A DNA stretch of 64,000 nucleotides, taken from contig NZ_ARWE01000001.1 of the NCBI RefSeq assembly GCF_000384395.1, forward strand, positions 1,488,001 to 1,552,000. Direction: 5' to 3'. The notes beneath the pieces were generated by a model that saw only the letters and a list, made by a program, of their open reading frames with translations, was not told the DNA's origin and did not search any database. The stretch comes from Geopsychrobacter electrodiphilus DSM 16401 (GTDB lineage: Bacteria > Desulfobacterota > Desulfuromonadia > Desulfuromonadales > Geopsychrobacteraceae). Numbering within the stretch: position 1 is the stretch's first letter; each line of letters starts with the position of its first letter. The translations under genes were made by a program, and so were the position numbers. This document shows, one piece after another, positions 28,573-38,005 of the stretch.

Positions 28573-29780
28573 TGAAATTGTTGCGGACCTTCCTCGATAA
28601 ACTTCATCCCCACTTCGCCAAGGGGGGGAAGCTTGAGCGGCTGTATCCTTTATTCGAAGCGGCCGACAGTTTTCTTTACACCCCCGGTGAGGTGACCGGC
28701 GGTGCGCCGCACGTTCGGGATGCCATTGATCTGAAGCGGGTGATGATCACGGTGGTGGTCGCGCTGCTGCCGTGTTTTTTTATGGCGATGTGGAATACCG
28801 GTTTTCAGGGCAACACAGCGCTCCAGGTAACCGGTGGCGGGGTCGAAGGCTGGCGCGGATCCTTACTCGCCCTGCTCGGCTATGCCGGAAATCCCGGCAG
28901 CCTGGCCGACAACCTGATGTTTGGCGCGGTCTGGTTCGTGCCGATCTATTTGGTGACCAATATTGTCGGTGGTATCTGGGAATCGCTGTTCTGCATGGTC
29001 CGCGGTCATGATCTGAACGAAGGTTTTCTGGTCACCGGCTCGCTTTTCCCGCTGATCTGTCCGCCGACCCTGCCGCTCTGGCAGGTGGCGCTGGGGATCA
29101 GTTTCGGGGTCGTGATCGGTAAAGAAATTTTTGGTGGCACCGGCAAGAACTTCCTCAACCCGGCGCTGACCGGACGGGCCTTCTTGTTCTTTGCTTATCC
29201 GGCCCAGATCTCCGGGAACAGTGTCTGGACTGCGGTCGATGGCTTCAGCGGGGCGACTCCACTGAGTAGAGCCGCCGAAGGTGGGGTGCATGCGGTCACC
29301 GCTGCAACCAGCTGGTTCGATGCCTTTATCGGCCTGATCCCCGGTTCGATGGGGGAGACCTCGGCCCTCGCCTGCCTGTTCGGAGCGGCGGTGCTTATCT
29401 TTACCGGAATCGGCTCCTGGCGCATCATGCTCTCCGGCCTGATCGGTGCGGTGTCGCTCTCCAGCTTGTTTCTTGTCATCGGCAGCAGCACTAACCCGAT
29501 GTTCTCTCTCGGGCCGCTCTGGCATCTGGTGCTTGGCGGCTTCGCCTTTGGTCTGGTGTTTATGGCGACCGACCCGGTCTCGGGGGCGATGACCGAAGAG
29601 GGCCAGTGGCTGTACGGTTTGCTGATTGGTGCCATGTGTATTCTGATTCGGGTGGTTAATCCGGCCTTCCCCGAGGGGATGATGCTGGCCATCCTGTTTG
29701 CCAATGTCTTCGCGCCGCTGATCGACCAGTTTGTGCTGAAAGTCCATATCAAGCGGAGGCTGCGTCATGTCGAGGGATAG
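28572..29780 (+). CDS. nqrB: Na+-translocating NADH:quinone reductase subunit B
   Basis: This is an integral membrane subunit of 402 residues with about ten hydrophobic helices. It carries FMN bound covalently through a threonine in the S(G)AT-type motif, seen here as [10 protein letters not shown], and the [20 protein letters not shown] region. The real start is ATG 28572, overlapping the nqrA stop (TAATG). The flavin would be attached by ApbE, encoded at 33649. It overlaps nqrC by 14 bases. Confidence 0.97.
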   Translation: MKLLRTFLDKLHPHFAKGGKLERLYPLFEAADSFLYTPGEVTGGAPHVRDAIDLKRVMITVVVALLPCFFMAMWNTGFQGNTALQVTGGGVEGWRGSLLALLGYAGNPGSLADNLMFGAVWFVPIYLVTNIVGGIWESLFCMVRGHDLNEGFLVTGSLFPLICPPTLPLWQVALGISFGVVIGKEIFGGTGKNFLNPALTGRAFLFFAYPAQISGNSVWTAVDGFSGATPLSRAAEGGVHAVTAATSWFDAFIGLIPGSMGETSALACLFGAAVLIFTGIGSWRIMLSGLIGAVSLSSLFLVIGSSTNPMFSLGPLWHLVLGGFAFGLVFMATDPVSGAMTEEGQWLYGLLIGAMCILIRVVNPAFPEGMMLAILFANVFAPLIDQFVLKVHIKRRLRHVEG

Positions 29781-30543
29781 TACCCGTAAAGTCCTGGGCG
29801 TCGCTTTTCTGCTCTGTCTGATCTGCTCGATTCTGGTCTCGGTGGCGGCGGTCGGTCTGCACGCGCGCCAGGAAAAAAACAAAACTGAGGAGAAACGCAA
29901 GAACATCCTGCAGGCGGCAGGCCTCTATCAGGCGGATATCCCGGTTGAGGAGCAGTTCAGCAAAATTGAGACCCGTATTCTCGATCTGAAAACCGCCAAA
30001 TTTACCGACAAGTTCTCCCTCGCCGGGTTTGACAGCCGGACCCTGGCGCGTGACCCCGCAAGTAATCGAGCGATTCCGCAAGCTCTTGATCTGGCCCACA
30101 TCAAGGTCCGGTCGCGCTACAAGGCGGTTTATCTGGTCATAACCAATAATCAGCTCCAGCAATTAATTCTGCCGGTTCATGGCAAGGGGCTCTGGTCGAC
30201 GATGTATGGCTTTATCTCGCTGGCTAGCGATCTGACCACGGTCAAGGGCTTCGCTTTTTACGAACATGGCGAAACGCCGGGGTTGGGAGGTGAAATTGAC
30301 AACCCGAACTGGAAAAAACAGTGGCCGGGGAAGAAGATATACGATGAGGCCGGTAATACCCGCATTGAGGTTCTGAAAGGCAGGGTCGATAAGACCTCGC
30401 CCGATGCCATATATCAAGCCGACGGTCTTTCCGGTGCGACCCTGACCGGGCGTGGAGTCAGCAATCTGCTTAAATACTGGATGGGGGAAGACGGTTACAA
30501 ACCGTTTCTCGAAAAGCTGAAGAAGGAGGGGCTCAAACTATGA
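29767..30543 (+). CDS. nqrC: Na+-translocating NADH:quinone reductase subunit C
   Basis: This 258-residue subunit has one N-terminal membrane helix (about 8-30) and a periplasmic FMN-binding domain. The flavinylation motif [12 protein letters not shown] holds the acceptor threonine. [18 protein letters not shown] is the conserved flavin pocket. The start overlaps nqrB and the stop overlaps nqrD (ATGA), so the genes are translationally coupled. Confidence 0.97.
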   Translation: MSRDSTRKVLGVAFLLCLICSILVSVAAVGLHARQEKNKTEEKRKNILQAAGLYQADIPVEEQFSKIETRILDLKTAKFTDKFSLAGFDSRTLARDPASNRAIPQALDLAHIKVRSRYKAVYLVITNNQLQQLILPVHGKGLWSTMYGFISLASDLTTVKGFAFYEHGETPGLGGEIDNPNWKKQWPGKKIYDEAGNTRIEVLKGRVDKTSPDAIYQADGLSGATLTGRGVSNLLKYWMGEDGYKPFLEKLKKEGLKL

Positions 30544-31160
30544 GCAGTGCCAGAGAAGTTTTACTCGATCCCATTTTTAACAAGAATCCCATCGGCCTGC
30601 AGGTTCTCGGGATCTGTTCGGCTCTGGCGGTGACCTCCAAGCTGGAGACGGTAATTGTCATGTCCCTGGCGGTGACCTTTGTTGTGGCCAGCTCCAACTT
30701 TTCGGTCAGCCTGATGCGCCACCAGATTCCCAGCAGCATTCGTATCATCGCCCAGATTACGGTGATTGCGACCCTGGTTATAATTGTTGATCAGTTTCTG
30801 AAGGCCTATGCTTTCGGCGTCAGCAAGCAACTGTCGGTGTTCGTCGGCCTGATTATAACCAACTGTATCGTGCTCGGGCGGGCGGAGGCCTTTGCGATGA
30901 AGAACCCACCGGTCTTAAGCTTTATCGACGGCATCGGCAACGGCATCGGTTACAGTCTGGTACTTCTGATCGTGGCCTTTTTTCGCGAGCTGCTCGGCGC
31001 CGGAAAACTGCTCGGCATGACCGTCCTGCCGACTACCAACGACGGCGGCTGGTACCAGCCGAACGGCTTGATGCTGCTGCCGCCGAGTGCATTTTTTATC
31101 ATCGGCTTGCTGATCTGGGCGTTGCGCAGCTGGAAAACAGATCAGATCGAGGAGAGCTAG
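30540..31160 (+). CDS. nqrD: Na+-translocating NADH:quinone reductase subunit D
   Basis: This 206-residue integral membrane protein has six hydrophobic helices. The conserved cysteines Cys26 ([10 protein letters not shown]) and Cys109 ([14 protein letters not shown]) are present. With the two in NqrE they hold the membrane iron centre in characterised enzymes. RnfE-type homologues are similar, but the NQR operon context decides the call. Confidence 0.96.
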   Translation: MSSAREVLLDPIFNKNPIGLQVLGICSALAVTSKLETVIVMSLAVTFVVASSNFSVSLMRHQIPSSIRIIAQITVIATLVIIVDQFLKAYAFGVSKQLSVFVGLIITNCIVLGRAEAFAMKNPPVLSFIDGIGNGIGYSLVLLIVAFFRELLGAGKLLGMTVLPTTNDGGWYQPNGLMLLPPSAFFIIGLLIWALRSWKTDQIEES

Positions 31161-31163
31161 GAG

Positions 31164-31772
31164 ATGGAACATTATCTCAGCCTCCTGATCAAATCGATCT
31201 TCATCGAGAACATGGCGCTGGCCTTTTTTCTCGGCATGTGTACCTTTCTTGCCGTATCGAAAAAGGTCGACACCGCCGTCGGTCTTGGCGTCGCGGTGGT
31301 GGCGGTACAAACCATTACGGTGCCGATCAACAACCTGATCTACCAGTACTTTCTTAAGGCAGGGGCACTCTCCTGGCTGGGGATACCGGATACCGACCTG
31401 ACCTTTATCGGGCTGATCTGCTATATCGGGGTGATTGCTGCTATTGTGCAGATTCTCGAAATGGTCCTCGATCGCTACGTTCCCTCGCTCTACAATGCCC
31501 TCGGCATCTTCCTGCCTTTGATCACGGTCAATTGCGCCATTCTTGGCGGTTCGTTGTTTATGGTTGAGCGGGACTATACCTTTGCCGAAAGCGTCGTCTT
31601 CGGTTTCGGCAGCGGCACGGGCTGGGCGCTGGCCATCGTCGCGCTGGCCGGGATCCGCGAGAAGATGAAATACTCGGATGTGCCCGTCGGTCTGCGCGGG
31701 CTGGGGATCACCTTCATGATCGCGGGCCTGATGGCCATGGCGTTTATGGCGTTCTCCGGCATCCAACTCTGA
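31164..31772 (+). CDS. nqrE: Na+-translocating NADH:quinone reductase subunit E
   Basis: This 202-residue integral membrane protein is homologous to NqrD with inverted topology. Cys26 ([11 protein letters not shown]) and Cys124 ([11 protein letters not shown]) complete the four-cysteine iron site. It starts three bases after nqrD, with GGAG upstream. A palindromic repeat of about 125 bases separates it from nqrF, an interruption in an otherwise tightly packed operon. Confidence 0.96.
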   Translation: MEHYLSLLIKSIFIENMALAFFLGMCTFLAVSKKVDTAVGLGVAVVAVQTITVPINNLIYQYFLKAGALSWLGIPDTDLTFIGLICYIGVIAAIVQILEMVLDRYVPSLYNALGIFLPLITVNCAILGGSLFMVERDYTFAESVVFGFGSGTGWALAIVALAGIREKMKYSDVPVGLRGLGITFMIAGLMAMAFMAFSGIQL

Positions 31773-31778
31773 AGTCTG

Positions 31779-31904
31779 CGCAAAAAGTCCGTCCTGCTGC
31801 GGTAACGCTTTTTTCAAACTCTCGACAGACAAGCGTATGCCTTCGCCACTGAAAATTTATCAGGCCTTGCAGGACGAAATCTTTGCCTAGCCATCGATTT
31901 TGCG
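31779..31904. repeat. Nested palindromic element between nqrE and nqrF
   Basis: Three nested inverted pairs lie in the right order: CGCAAAA/TTTTGCG (31779-31785, 31898-31904), GTCCTGC/GCAGGAC (31791-31797, 31869-31875) and ACGCTT/AAGCGT (31805-31810, 31831-31836). No ORF is present. The RNA would form one long imperfect hairpin inside the nqr transcript. It resembles a mobile intergenic repeat rather than a terminator, as there is no T-tract. Confidence 0.55.
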
Positions 31905-31931
31905 GAAGTATCAACTTAAACGGAATTGATC

Positions 31932-33158
31932 ATGACTGAAATTGCCTTAGGCGTTCTCATATTTACCGGAATCGTGTTGTTTCTGGTCGCGTTAATTCTG
32001 GCGGCGCGCTCGCGGTTGATCCCCTCCGGTGAGATCAGCATCAGCATCAATAACGATGCGAGCAAACGGCTGCTGGTAGAACCTGGAGACAAGCTGCTGG
32101 GTGTGCTCGGCAACAAAAATATCTTTATTCCTTCGGCCTGTGGCGGTGGCGGGACCTGTGCCCAGTGCCGGGTCAAGATCAAGGCAGGAGGCGGCGATAT
32201 CCTGCCGACCGAAACTGCGCATATCAATAAACGCGAAGCGAAGGAGGGGTACCGGCTCTCCTGTCAGGTCAACGTCAAACAGGACCTGGAACTTGAACTT
32301 CCGGCCGATATCTTTTCGATCAGTAAGTGGGAATGTCGGGTGCGTTCCAACATCTGTCGCTCAACCTTTATCAAGGAGTTGATTCTCGAACTGCCCGAAG
32401 GGGCAGATCTCGATTTTCGTGCGGGCGGTTATATTCAGATCGAAGCCCCGCCACATGTTTCAGAATACAAGACCATGGAGGTTGACGAACTTTTCCGGCC
32501 TGATTGGGATAAATTCGACTTCTGGCGGTACCGTTCAGAGGTTAAAGAACCCATCATGCGCGCTTATTCGATGGCTAACTATCCCGACGAAAAGGGGCTC
32601 GTTATGCTCAATGTGCGCGTCTGCCCGCCGCCGATGCAAATTCCGGATGCACCTCCCGGCCAGATGTCCTCATTTATCTTTAATCTGAAACCGGGCGACA
32701 AGGTCGAAATCTCCGGTCCCTATGGTGAATTTTACGCCCGCGAGACCGACGCCGAGATGGTCTTTATCGGTGGCGGTGCGGGAATGGCGCCGATGCGTTC
32801 GCACATTTTTGATCAACTTAAACGCTTGCATTCGCAGCGCAAAATCAGTTTCTGGTACGGTGCCCGCAGTCTGCGTGAAGCTTTTTACGTTGAGGAGTTT
32901 GACGAACTGGCCGCCAAGCATGAGAATTTTGAATGGCATCTGGTGCTGTCTGAACCCTTGCCTGAAGATAACTGGGACGGGGCGGTAGGTTTTGTTCATC
33001 AATATCTCTATGACAATTACCTCGCCATGCATCCGGCTCCTGAGGATTGCGAATATTACATGTGCGGTCCGCCGATGATGAACAAGTCGGCATCCGCGAT
33101 GCTCTACCATCTCGGCGTAGAACAGGACAATATCCTCTTCGACGATTTCGGCATCTAA
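31932..33158 (+). CDS. nqrF: Na+-translocating NADH:quinone reductase subunit F
   Basis: This subunit admits electrons from NADH. Its 408 residues comprise an N-terminal membrane helix (about 3-25), a [2Fe-2S] ferredoxin domain ([14 protein letters not shown], with the last ligand in YRLSCQV), an FAD domain ([10 protein letters not shown]) and an NADH domain ([23 protein letters not shown]). It ends in FDDFGI as usual. The ATG at 31932 is preferred over TTG 31926. It follows the intergenic palindrome. Confidence 0.97.
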   Translation: MTEIALGVLIFTGIVLFLVALILAARSRLIPSGEISISINNDASKRLLVEPGDKLLGVLGNKNIFIPSACGGGGTCAQCRVKIKAGGGDILPTETAHINKREAKEGYRLSCQVNVKQDLELELPADIFSISKWECRVRSNICRSTFIKELILELPEGADLDFRAGGYIQIEAPPHVSEYKTMEVDELFRPDWDKFDFWRYRSEVKEPIMRAYSMANYPDEKGLVMLNVRVCPPPMQIPDAPPGQMSSFIFNLKPGDKVEISGPYGEFYARETDAEMVFIGGGAGMAPMRSHIFDQLKRLHSQRKISFWYGARSLREAFYVEEFDELAAKHENFEWHLVLSEPLPEDNWDGAVGFVHQYLYDNYLAMHPAPEDCEYYMCGPPMMNKSASAMLYHLGVEQDNILFDDFGI

Positions 33159-33190
33159 AGTACAGTGGGCACGAACAGCAGGAGTGGGCG

Positions 33191-33649
33191 ATGCGCTTTG
33201 AACAGACACGGACAATATTGAAAAAACTGGCTCCGGACTACCATCGCGCTGTCAGCCGATTTTACCAGCATCTGGCAGACGGGGAGGTTTCGCCGCGAGT
33301 GCGATTGATGCTCGATTACCTCATCGATCATGAACAGCACCGGGCGTTGGCCTTGAAAGAGTTTTGTGAAGAGGCTCCTTCCCAGTCCCTAGATTACTGG
33401 CATAAGGGGCTGGAGCTCGAATTCCCCCTGGCCGATGCAGCAATCCTGGGCGAAAACGCCAGAACCGATCTGGATTCCCTGTTATGTGCGGCGATCAACT
33501 ACAAAAAGATACTCTTCAATTACTTTGACCACCTGCTCGAAAAGTGTGACGACCAGAAGGCCTCCGATTTATTTCTCGCTTTGAAGAATCAGGAAGAGAA
33601 GGCGATGAAACGGATGATTCGTCATGCGCAAGGGCTGGCCGATCTTTAA
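33191..33649 (+). CDS. Uncharacterised helical, ferritin-like protein in the NQR cluster
   Basis: This 152-residue, all-helical protein contains four predicted amphipathic helices. One carries DYLIDHEQHRALALKEF and the last carries ALKNQEEKAMKRMIRHA; these E/H-rich helices recall ferritin-like or rubrerythrin folds, although a full pair of ExxH motifs is not seen. GGAG lies just before the ATG (33191). It is placed 32 bases after nqrF, and its stop overlaps the apbE start (TAATG). Position between NQR structural and maturation genes suggests an assembly, iron-handling or redox-protection role, but this is inference. Confidence 0.8.
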   Translation: MRFEQTRTILKKLAPDYHRAVSRFYQHLADGEVSPRVRLMLDYLIDHEQHRALALKEFCEEAPSQSLDYWHKGLELEFPLADAAILGENARTDLDSLLCAAINYKKILFNYFDHLLEKCDDQKASDLFLALKNQEEKAMKRMIRHAQGLADL

Positions 33650-34686
33650 TGGTGCGTCTTCTTCTTAAGTTGCTGTCAGCTGCTTTGTTACTGGGTCTGG
33701 TCGCCGCATGCCAGCAGCAGAAAACAACCCAAACCCTGCATCTCAGTGGCGCGACCATGGGCACTACCTGGTCGGTCAGCCTGCTGCCCGGCGCCGCAGA
33801 GCCAGACCCTGTGGTCTTGAAAAAAAAGCTGCAGCAGCGTCTTGATCAAATTAATCGGCTGATGTCCACCTATGATCCCGACTCCGAAATTTCACGTTTT
33901 AACCAGCTACAGAGCACTGATTGGTTCAGCATTTCGGTGGAGACAGCCGAGGTTATTCGACTCTCGCAGAAAATCAGTCGCCTGAGCGGCGGCGCCTTCG
34001 ATATCAGCGTCGGCCCCCTGGTCGAACTCTGGGGCTTTGGAGCCAGACAGCGGCAGGCAAAGACTCCGAGTGTAGAACAGATTCGCGAACAGCTGGCGCG
34101 GGTCGGTTATACAAAACTTGAATTGCGAAACAATCCGCCGGCCATCAGAAAGCAGGTACCGCTTCTGCAGCTTGATCTCTCTGCGGTGGCCAAGGGGTAC
34201 GCCGTCGATCAGCTCGCCCTGCTGCTCAAACAGCAGGGGATCAACAACTTTCTACTGGAAATCGGCGGTGAAATGCAGGTTGTCGGACGAAGGGGAGATG
34301 GCTCTCCCTGGCGGGTGGCGATTGAAAAACCGTTGGAAGACAGCCGTGAAGTCGAGAAGGTTTTCCCTCTCAGTGGCACTGCTGTCGCCACCTCCGGCAA
34401 CTATCGCAACTTTTATATTGAAGACGGGCAACGCTACGTCCACACCATTGATCCTGCCAGTGGTCAGCCTATCCGCCACAAGCTGGCGTCGGTGACTGTG
34501 TTAGACTCAACCTGTGCGCGGGCTGATGCCCTGGCGACGGCCTTGATGGTTTTGGGGGAAGAGCGGGGGCGTGAGCTGGTTGAACAAAACCGGATCGCCG
34601 CCTATTTTCTAATCCATGACAATGAAGCGATAATAGAATACTCAAGTCCGGCTTTTCTGACCTTTATGAAACAGGTTAAACAATGA
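33649..34686 (+). CDS. apbE: FAD:protein FMN transferase (ApbE)
   Basis: This lipoprotein attaches FMN to threonines of NqrB and NqrC, using FAD and Mg2+. The 345 residues start with a lipoprotein signal (LLLGLVAAC, lipobox Cys21), then GATMGTTWSV, MSTYDPDSEISRFN, GGAFDISVGPLVELWGFG, LDLSAVAKGYAVD, TSGNYRNF and HTIDPASGQPI, and the C-terminal metal region ADALATALMVLG. It starts at the stop of the preceding gene and overlaps nqrM by four bases (ATGA), so the cluster is translated as one unit. Confidence 0.97.
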   Translation: MVRLLLKLLSAALLLGLVAACQQQKTTQTLHLSGATMGTTWSVSLLPGAAEPDPVVLKKKLQQRLDQINRLMSTYDPDSEISRFNQLQSTDWFSISVETAEVIRLSQKISRLSGGAFDISVGPLVELWGFGARQRQAKTPSVEQIREQLARVGYTKLELRNNPPAIRKQVPLLQLDLSAVAKGYAVDQLALLLKQQGINNFLLEIGGEMQVVGRRGDGSPWRVAIEKPLEDSREVEKVFPLSGTAVATSGNYRNFYIEDGQRYVHTIDPASGQPIRHKLASVTVLDSTCARADALATALMVLGEERGRELVEQNRIAAYFLIHDNEAIIEYSSPAFLTFMKQVKQ

Positions 34687-34868
34687 AACTTTTTGCCCTC
34701 GCTCTGGTGCTTTTTCTGCTCGCCTTTGCCGGCCTGGCTGCGGGCCTGTTAATGCGCCGTCGCGGCTTGCGTGGAGCATGTAATTCTGCGAAGACCAGTC
34801 ATGATTGCCGTTGCGAATCAGAACTGGATTCCAGCATGCGTGCCCAGAGCAACTGTCAGAAAAAGTAG
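34683..34868 (+). CDS. nqrM: NqrM, maturation factor of the NQR iron centre (DUF539)
   Basis: This 61-residue protein has one N-terminal membrane helix (about 3-25), basic residues (MRRRGLR), and four cysteines, Cys33, Cys42, Cys44 and Cys58, in the NqrM pattern. In Vibrio, NqrM is needed for iron insertion in the NqrD/E site. Its start overlaps the apbE stop. It closes the NQR cluster; a large palindrome follows. Confidence 0.88.
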   Translation: MKLFALALVLFLLAFAGLAAGLLMRRRGLRGACNSAKTSHDCRCESELDSSMRAQSNCQKK

Positions 34869-34941
34869 AGTCGATCAGGGTTTCAACGCTGGTCTGGTCT
34901 TATTGAAACAGCTTATCTGCCTTGGTTCTCTTCTCAACGCA

Positions 34942-35016
34942 CATGTGGCCTGCGGCTGTTGCCTTCGTCCAACGTTGGCACTTAACTTCCCTACGGCAAC
35001 AGCCGCAGGCCACATG
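34942..35016. repeat. 22-bp perfect inverted repeat with palindromic loop
   Basis: Positions 34942-34963 (CATGTGGCCTGCGGC...) and 34995-35016 (...GCCGCAGGCCACATG) are perfect reverse complements over 22 bases. The 31-base loop contains CCAACGTTGG (34969-34978). The hairpin lies between nqrM and the formate dehydrogenase genes and may block transcription physically, but lacks a T-tract. A degenerate relative lies near 16261-16360, which suggests a repeat family. Confidence 0.85.
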
Positions 35017-35117
35017 CTGTTCAGGTTGGAAGAGGTGTCGCACCTATCAACCTTATATTAAGCGGGGAGGACATCCCGCCGGTTCCTGCTTTTATTGCTC
35101 TCTTTTACCCTGGAGTC

Positions 35118-35978
35118 ATGATGCGCCAAGCTACAGCGAACACTTCAATCTACGCGCCGCGTCCCTGTCGCTTACTGGCGGTCAGTGACCTGACTCCACA
35201 GGAAAAGCTGTTCCGGCTTCAGTTGGAAGACGGCAGTGAATTGAATCATCAGCCGGGTCAGTTCATTCAGCTGTCGATTCCTGGTTTGACTGAAGCGCCG
35301 ATCTCCATTGCTAACTCACCAACCCGCACCGGCTACTTCGAGCTGGGGGTGCGCAAGGCCGGTCTGCTCACCAGCGCCCTGCATCAGCTGCAACCTGGCG
35401 CGCAAGTCGGAATCCGCGGTCCCTTCGGCCGCCCCTTTCAACTTGATGCCTTGTACGGCAAACAGCTGCTGCTGCTCGCTGGCGGCTGTGGTCTCGCACC
35501 GCTCAGATCCTTAATCCAGTATTGTCAGGATCAACCGACCGCTTACCCTCTGGTCCAAATCCTTTACGGCGCACGTTCGCCGCAGGATCTGCTGTTTAAG
35601 GAGGAGTTGGTCAACTGGCAGCTCAGCGATAGTTTCAGTTGCCGCTATATCGTTGATCAGAGCCCGGCGACCTCCTGTTACGATGGTGAGACCGGCCTGC
35701 TAACCAATCTGTTGGCCGATTTGTCGCTTAATGTACAGCTCGTCCCTGCCAACAGCTGCGCGGTGATCGTTGGGCCTCCGTCGATGTATCGACCGGTGAT
35801 CGCGGAGCTACGTCGTTTGGGGCTTACCGGGCCGCAGCAGATCATGCTGTCCCTTGAACGTCAGATGCGTTGCGGTGTCGGCAAGTGCGGGCACTGCACG
35901 ATCGAGCATCTCTATTGTTGCACGGACGGCCCGATCTTCTGGCTGGAAGAAGTTGAACATTTACGGGGGGCACTATGA
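35118..35978 (+). CDS. FAD/NAD(P)-binding ferredoxin reductase-like subunit (hydrogenase gamma type)
   Basis: This 286-residue protein of the ferredoxin-NADP reductase family resembles HydG/AsrB. It has an FAD domain (PGQFIQLSIPG, APISIANSP), an NAD(P) domain (LLLAGGCGLAPLRSLI, VGPPSMYRPV) and a C-terminal iron-sulfur binding region (RCGVGKCGHCTIEHLYCC). It overlaps the formate dehydrogenase gene by four bases (ATGA), so it is probably the subunit that passes electrons between NAD(P)(H) and the complex. The ATG may be 35118 or 35121. Confidence 0.88.
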   Translation: MMRQATANTSIYAPRPCRLLAVSDLTPQEKLFRLQLEDGSELNHQPGQFIQLSIPGLTEAPISIANSPTRTGYFELGVRKAGLLTSALHQLQPGAQVGIRGPFGRPFQLDALYGKQLLLLAGGCGLAPLRSLIQYCQDQPTAYPLVQILYGARSPQDLLFKEELVNWQLSDSFSCRYIVDQSPATSCYDGETGLLTNLLADLSLNVQLVPANSCAVIVGPPSMYRPVIAELRRLGLTGPQQIMLSLERQMRCGVGKCGHCTIEHLYCCTDGPIFWLEEVEHLRGAL

Positions 35979-38005
35979 AGGCGACTCTGACCACTTGCCC
36001 CTATTGCGGTACCGGCTGTAATTTCTACCTGCTCAGCGATGCTCAGGGGGGGCTGCTCGGGGTCGAACCGGCGGGGCATCATCCGACCACTCGGGGCCAG
36101 CTCTGCATCAAGGGCTGGAACGCGCATGCCTTTGTCGACCATCCTGAGCGTTTAAAAACACCTCTGATCCGTAAAAATGACAGTCTGCAACCCACCGACT
36201 GGCAGACGGCGCTTGATCTGCTTCACGCAAAATTGAGCGGTATTGCCCGCAAACATGGCCCCGACAGTCTGATGTTCCTCTCTTCGGCCAAAGTCAGCAA
36301 CGAAGAGAATTACCTGCTGATGAAGCTGGCCCGCGCCGGTTATGGCACCAACAATATTGATCACTGCGCGCGTCTCTGCCATTCCTCAACCGTCACCGGA
36401 CTGGTCGAGACTCTCGGTTCGGGGGCCATGACCAACAGTTTGAGCTGTTTTGAAGAGACCGATCTGATCTTTGTCATCGGTTCCAACACCACCGAGCAAC
36501 ATCCGCTGATCGGCAGTCGGATTTTGCAGGCGGTGCAGCGTGGTGCCAGATTGATTGTCGCCGACAGCCGCAAGATTCGCCTGAGTAGGCACGCCGATCT
36601 GCACCTGCGCCACCAGAACGGCAGCGACGTCGCCCTGCTCAACGGCATGATGCGCCAGATTCTGCAGGATGGGCTGGAGGACCGGGCTTTTATCGAGGGA
36701 CGCACCGAAAATTTTGCCGAGCTGCAGCAGTCGCTGGACCCTTTCACTCCTGACCAGGTGGCGCACATCACTGGTCTGCAATCCGGGCAGATTATAGACG
36801 CTTCACGTCTCTTCGCCGGCGCTGACAAGGCAATGCTCGTCTACGCCATGGGGATCACCCAGCACAGCCATGGAGTCGACAACGTGCGCGCGGTGTCAAA
36901 CCTAGCGCTGTTGACCGGCAACCTGGGGCGCCCCGGCACCGGGATCAATCCCCTGCGCGGTCAGAACAACGTTCAGGGAGCCTGCGACATGGGGGCTTTA
37001 CCCGACGTTTTTAGTGGCTACCAGCAGGTGGCCGACCCGCTGGTCCGGCAGAAGTTTTCCTGCGCTTGGGGGGTGAAACTGCCGGGAACTCAAGGTCTGA
37101 TGTCGACTCACGCCATCGAGGCCGCGGCCGAGGGGAGGCTGCACGGGATGCTGATTCTCGGTGAGAATCCGATGATTTCCGATGCCAATCAGGCGCTGGT
37201 GCGAAAAGGGCTGGAGGCGCTGGAGTTTTTGGCCGTGATTGATATTTTTCCGACAGAAACCGTGCAGTTGGCGGATCTGGTTTTGCCTGCGGCCTGTTAC
37301 GCCGAGCGTGAGGGGACCTATACTTCGACTGAACGCCGCGTGCAGCGCGGTCGCAAGGCGGTCGATCCGCCCGGAGAGGCCCGCGCGGACTGGCAGATCC
37401 TGAGGGCATTGCTGCAACGCTGCGGATTGCCTGGCGATTATGCCGATCCAGCCGAGATCATGACTGAGATTGCCAGCCTGACCCCCAGCTACGGCGGCAT
37501 CAGTTATCCCCGCCTCGAAGGGGAGGGGTTGCAATGGCCCTGCCCGGACGGCGCCCACCCCGGCACGCCGATTTTGCACCGTGAGCAATGCACCCGCGGC
37601 AAGGGGCGTTTCAGTCCGGTCGCTTACCGACCATCTATGGAGCTGCCGGATGCCGACTATCCCTTGCTGCTTAACACCGGTCGCACCAATGTTCATTGGC
37701 ACACCGGCAGTATGACCCGTCGCAGTCACCTGCTCGACCGCGAGGAACGCCAGGCGTTTGTTGAAATCAACCCTGAGGATGCAACCCGGCACCAGCTGAG
37801 CGACCGGCAGCAGCTCAGAATCAGCAGCCGCCGGGGATCGATCACCCTGGCAGTGCGGCTGACCGACCGCGTGCCGCCGGGTCAGGTCTTTATCCCTTTC
37901 CACTTTGCGGAGGGGGCGGCCAACGCCCTGACCAATAATATTCTCGATCCGGAGTCGGGGATTCCCGAATTCAAGGTCTGTGCGGTGAGGATCGAACCAT
38001 GCTGA
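35975..38005 (+). CDS. Molybdopterin oxidoreductase, formate dehydrogenase catalytic subunit (cysteine type)
   Basis: This 676-residue protein resembles E. coli FdhF. The N-terminal [4Fe-4S] site is CPYCGTGC plus GQLCIKG (Cys8, 11, 15, 44). The active-site segment HCARLCHSSTVTGL places cysteine 135, followed by histidine, where many homologues have selenocysteine; the codon is TGC. NPLRGQNNVQGACDMGALPD and the molybdopterin dinucleotide-binding C-terminal domain (RTNVHWHTGSMTRRS) are typical of formate dehydrogenases. There is no Tat signal, so it is cytoplasmic. It probably forms a complex with both neighbours. Formate as substrate is inferred from family. Confidence 0.9.
   Translation: MKATLTTCPYCGTGCNFYLLSDAQGGLLGVEPAGHHPTTRGQLCIKGWNAHAFVDHPERLKTPLIRKNDSLQPTDWQTALDLLHAKLSGIARKHGPDSLMFLSSAKVSNEENYLLMKLARAGYGTNNIDHCARLCHSSTVTGLVETLGSGAMTNSLSCFEETDLIFVIGSNTTEQHPLIGSRILQAVQRGARLIVADSRKIRLSRHADLHLRHQNGSDVALLNGMMRQILQDGLEDRAFIEGRTENFAELQQSLDPFTPDQVAHITGLQSGQIIDASRLFAGADKAMLVYAMGITQHSHGVDNVRAVSNLALLTGNLGRPGTGINPLRGQNNVQGACDMGALPDVFSGYQQVADPLVRQKFSCAWGVKLPGTQGLMSTHAIEAAAEGRLHGMLILGENPMISDANQALVRKGLEALEFLAVIDIFPTETVQLADLVLPAACYAEREGTYTSTERRVQRGRKAVDPPGEARADWQILRALLQRCGLPGDYADPAEIMTEIASLTPSYGGISYPRLEGEGLQWPCPDGAHPGTPILHREQCTRGKGRFSPVAYRPSMELPDADYPLLLNTGRTNVHWHTGSMTRRSHLLDREERQAFVEINPEDATRHQLSDRQQLRISSRRGSITLAVRLTDRVPPGQVFIPFHFAEGAANALTNNILDPESGIPEFKVCAVRIEPC

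Noticed and set aside
28863-29906. 347-codon minus-strand ORF opposite nqrB/nqrC
   Set aside because: It is antisense to well-conserved genes, rich in charged low-complexity residues, and arises from codon bias of nqr.
30915-31832. 305-codon minus-strand ORF opposite nqrD/nqrE
   Set aside because: Antisense shadow of conserved membrane protein genes; no ribosome site or family.
36368-36400. Selenocysteine (in-frame TGA) in the formate dehydrogenase active site
   Set aside because: The active-site codon is TGC (cysteine) and the frame stays open; no SECIS-like context is needed.
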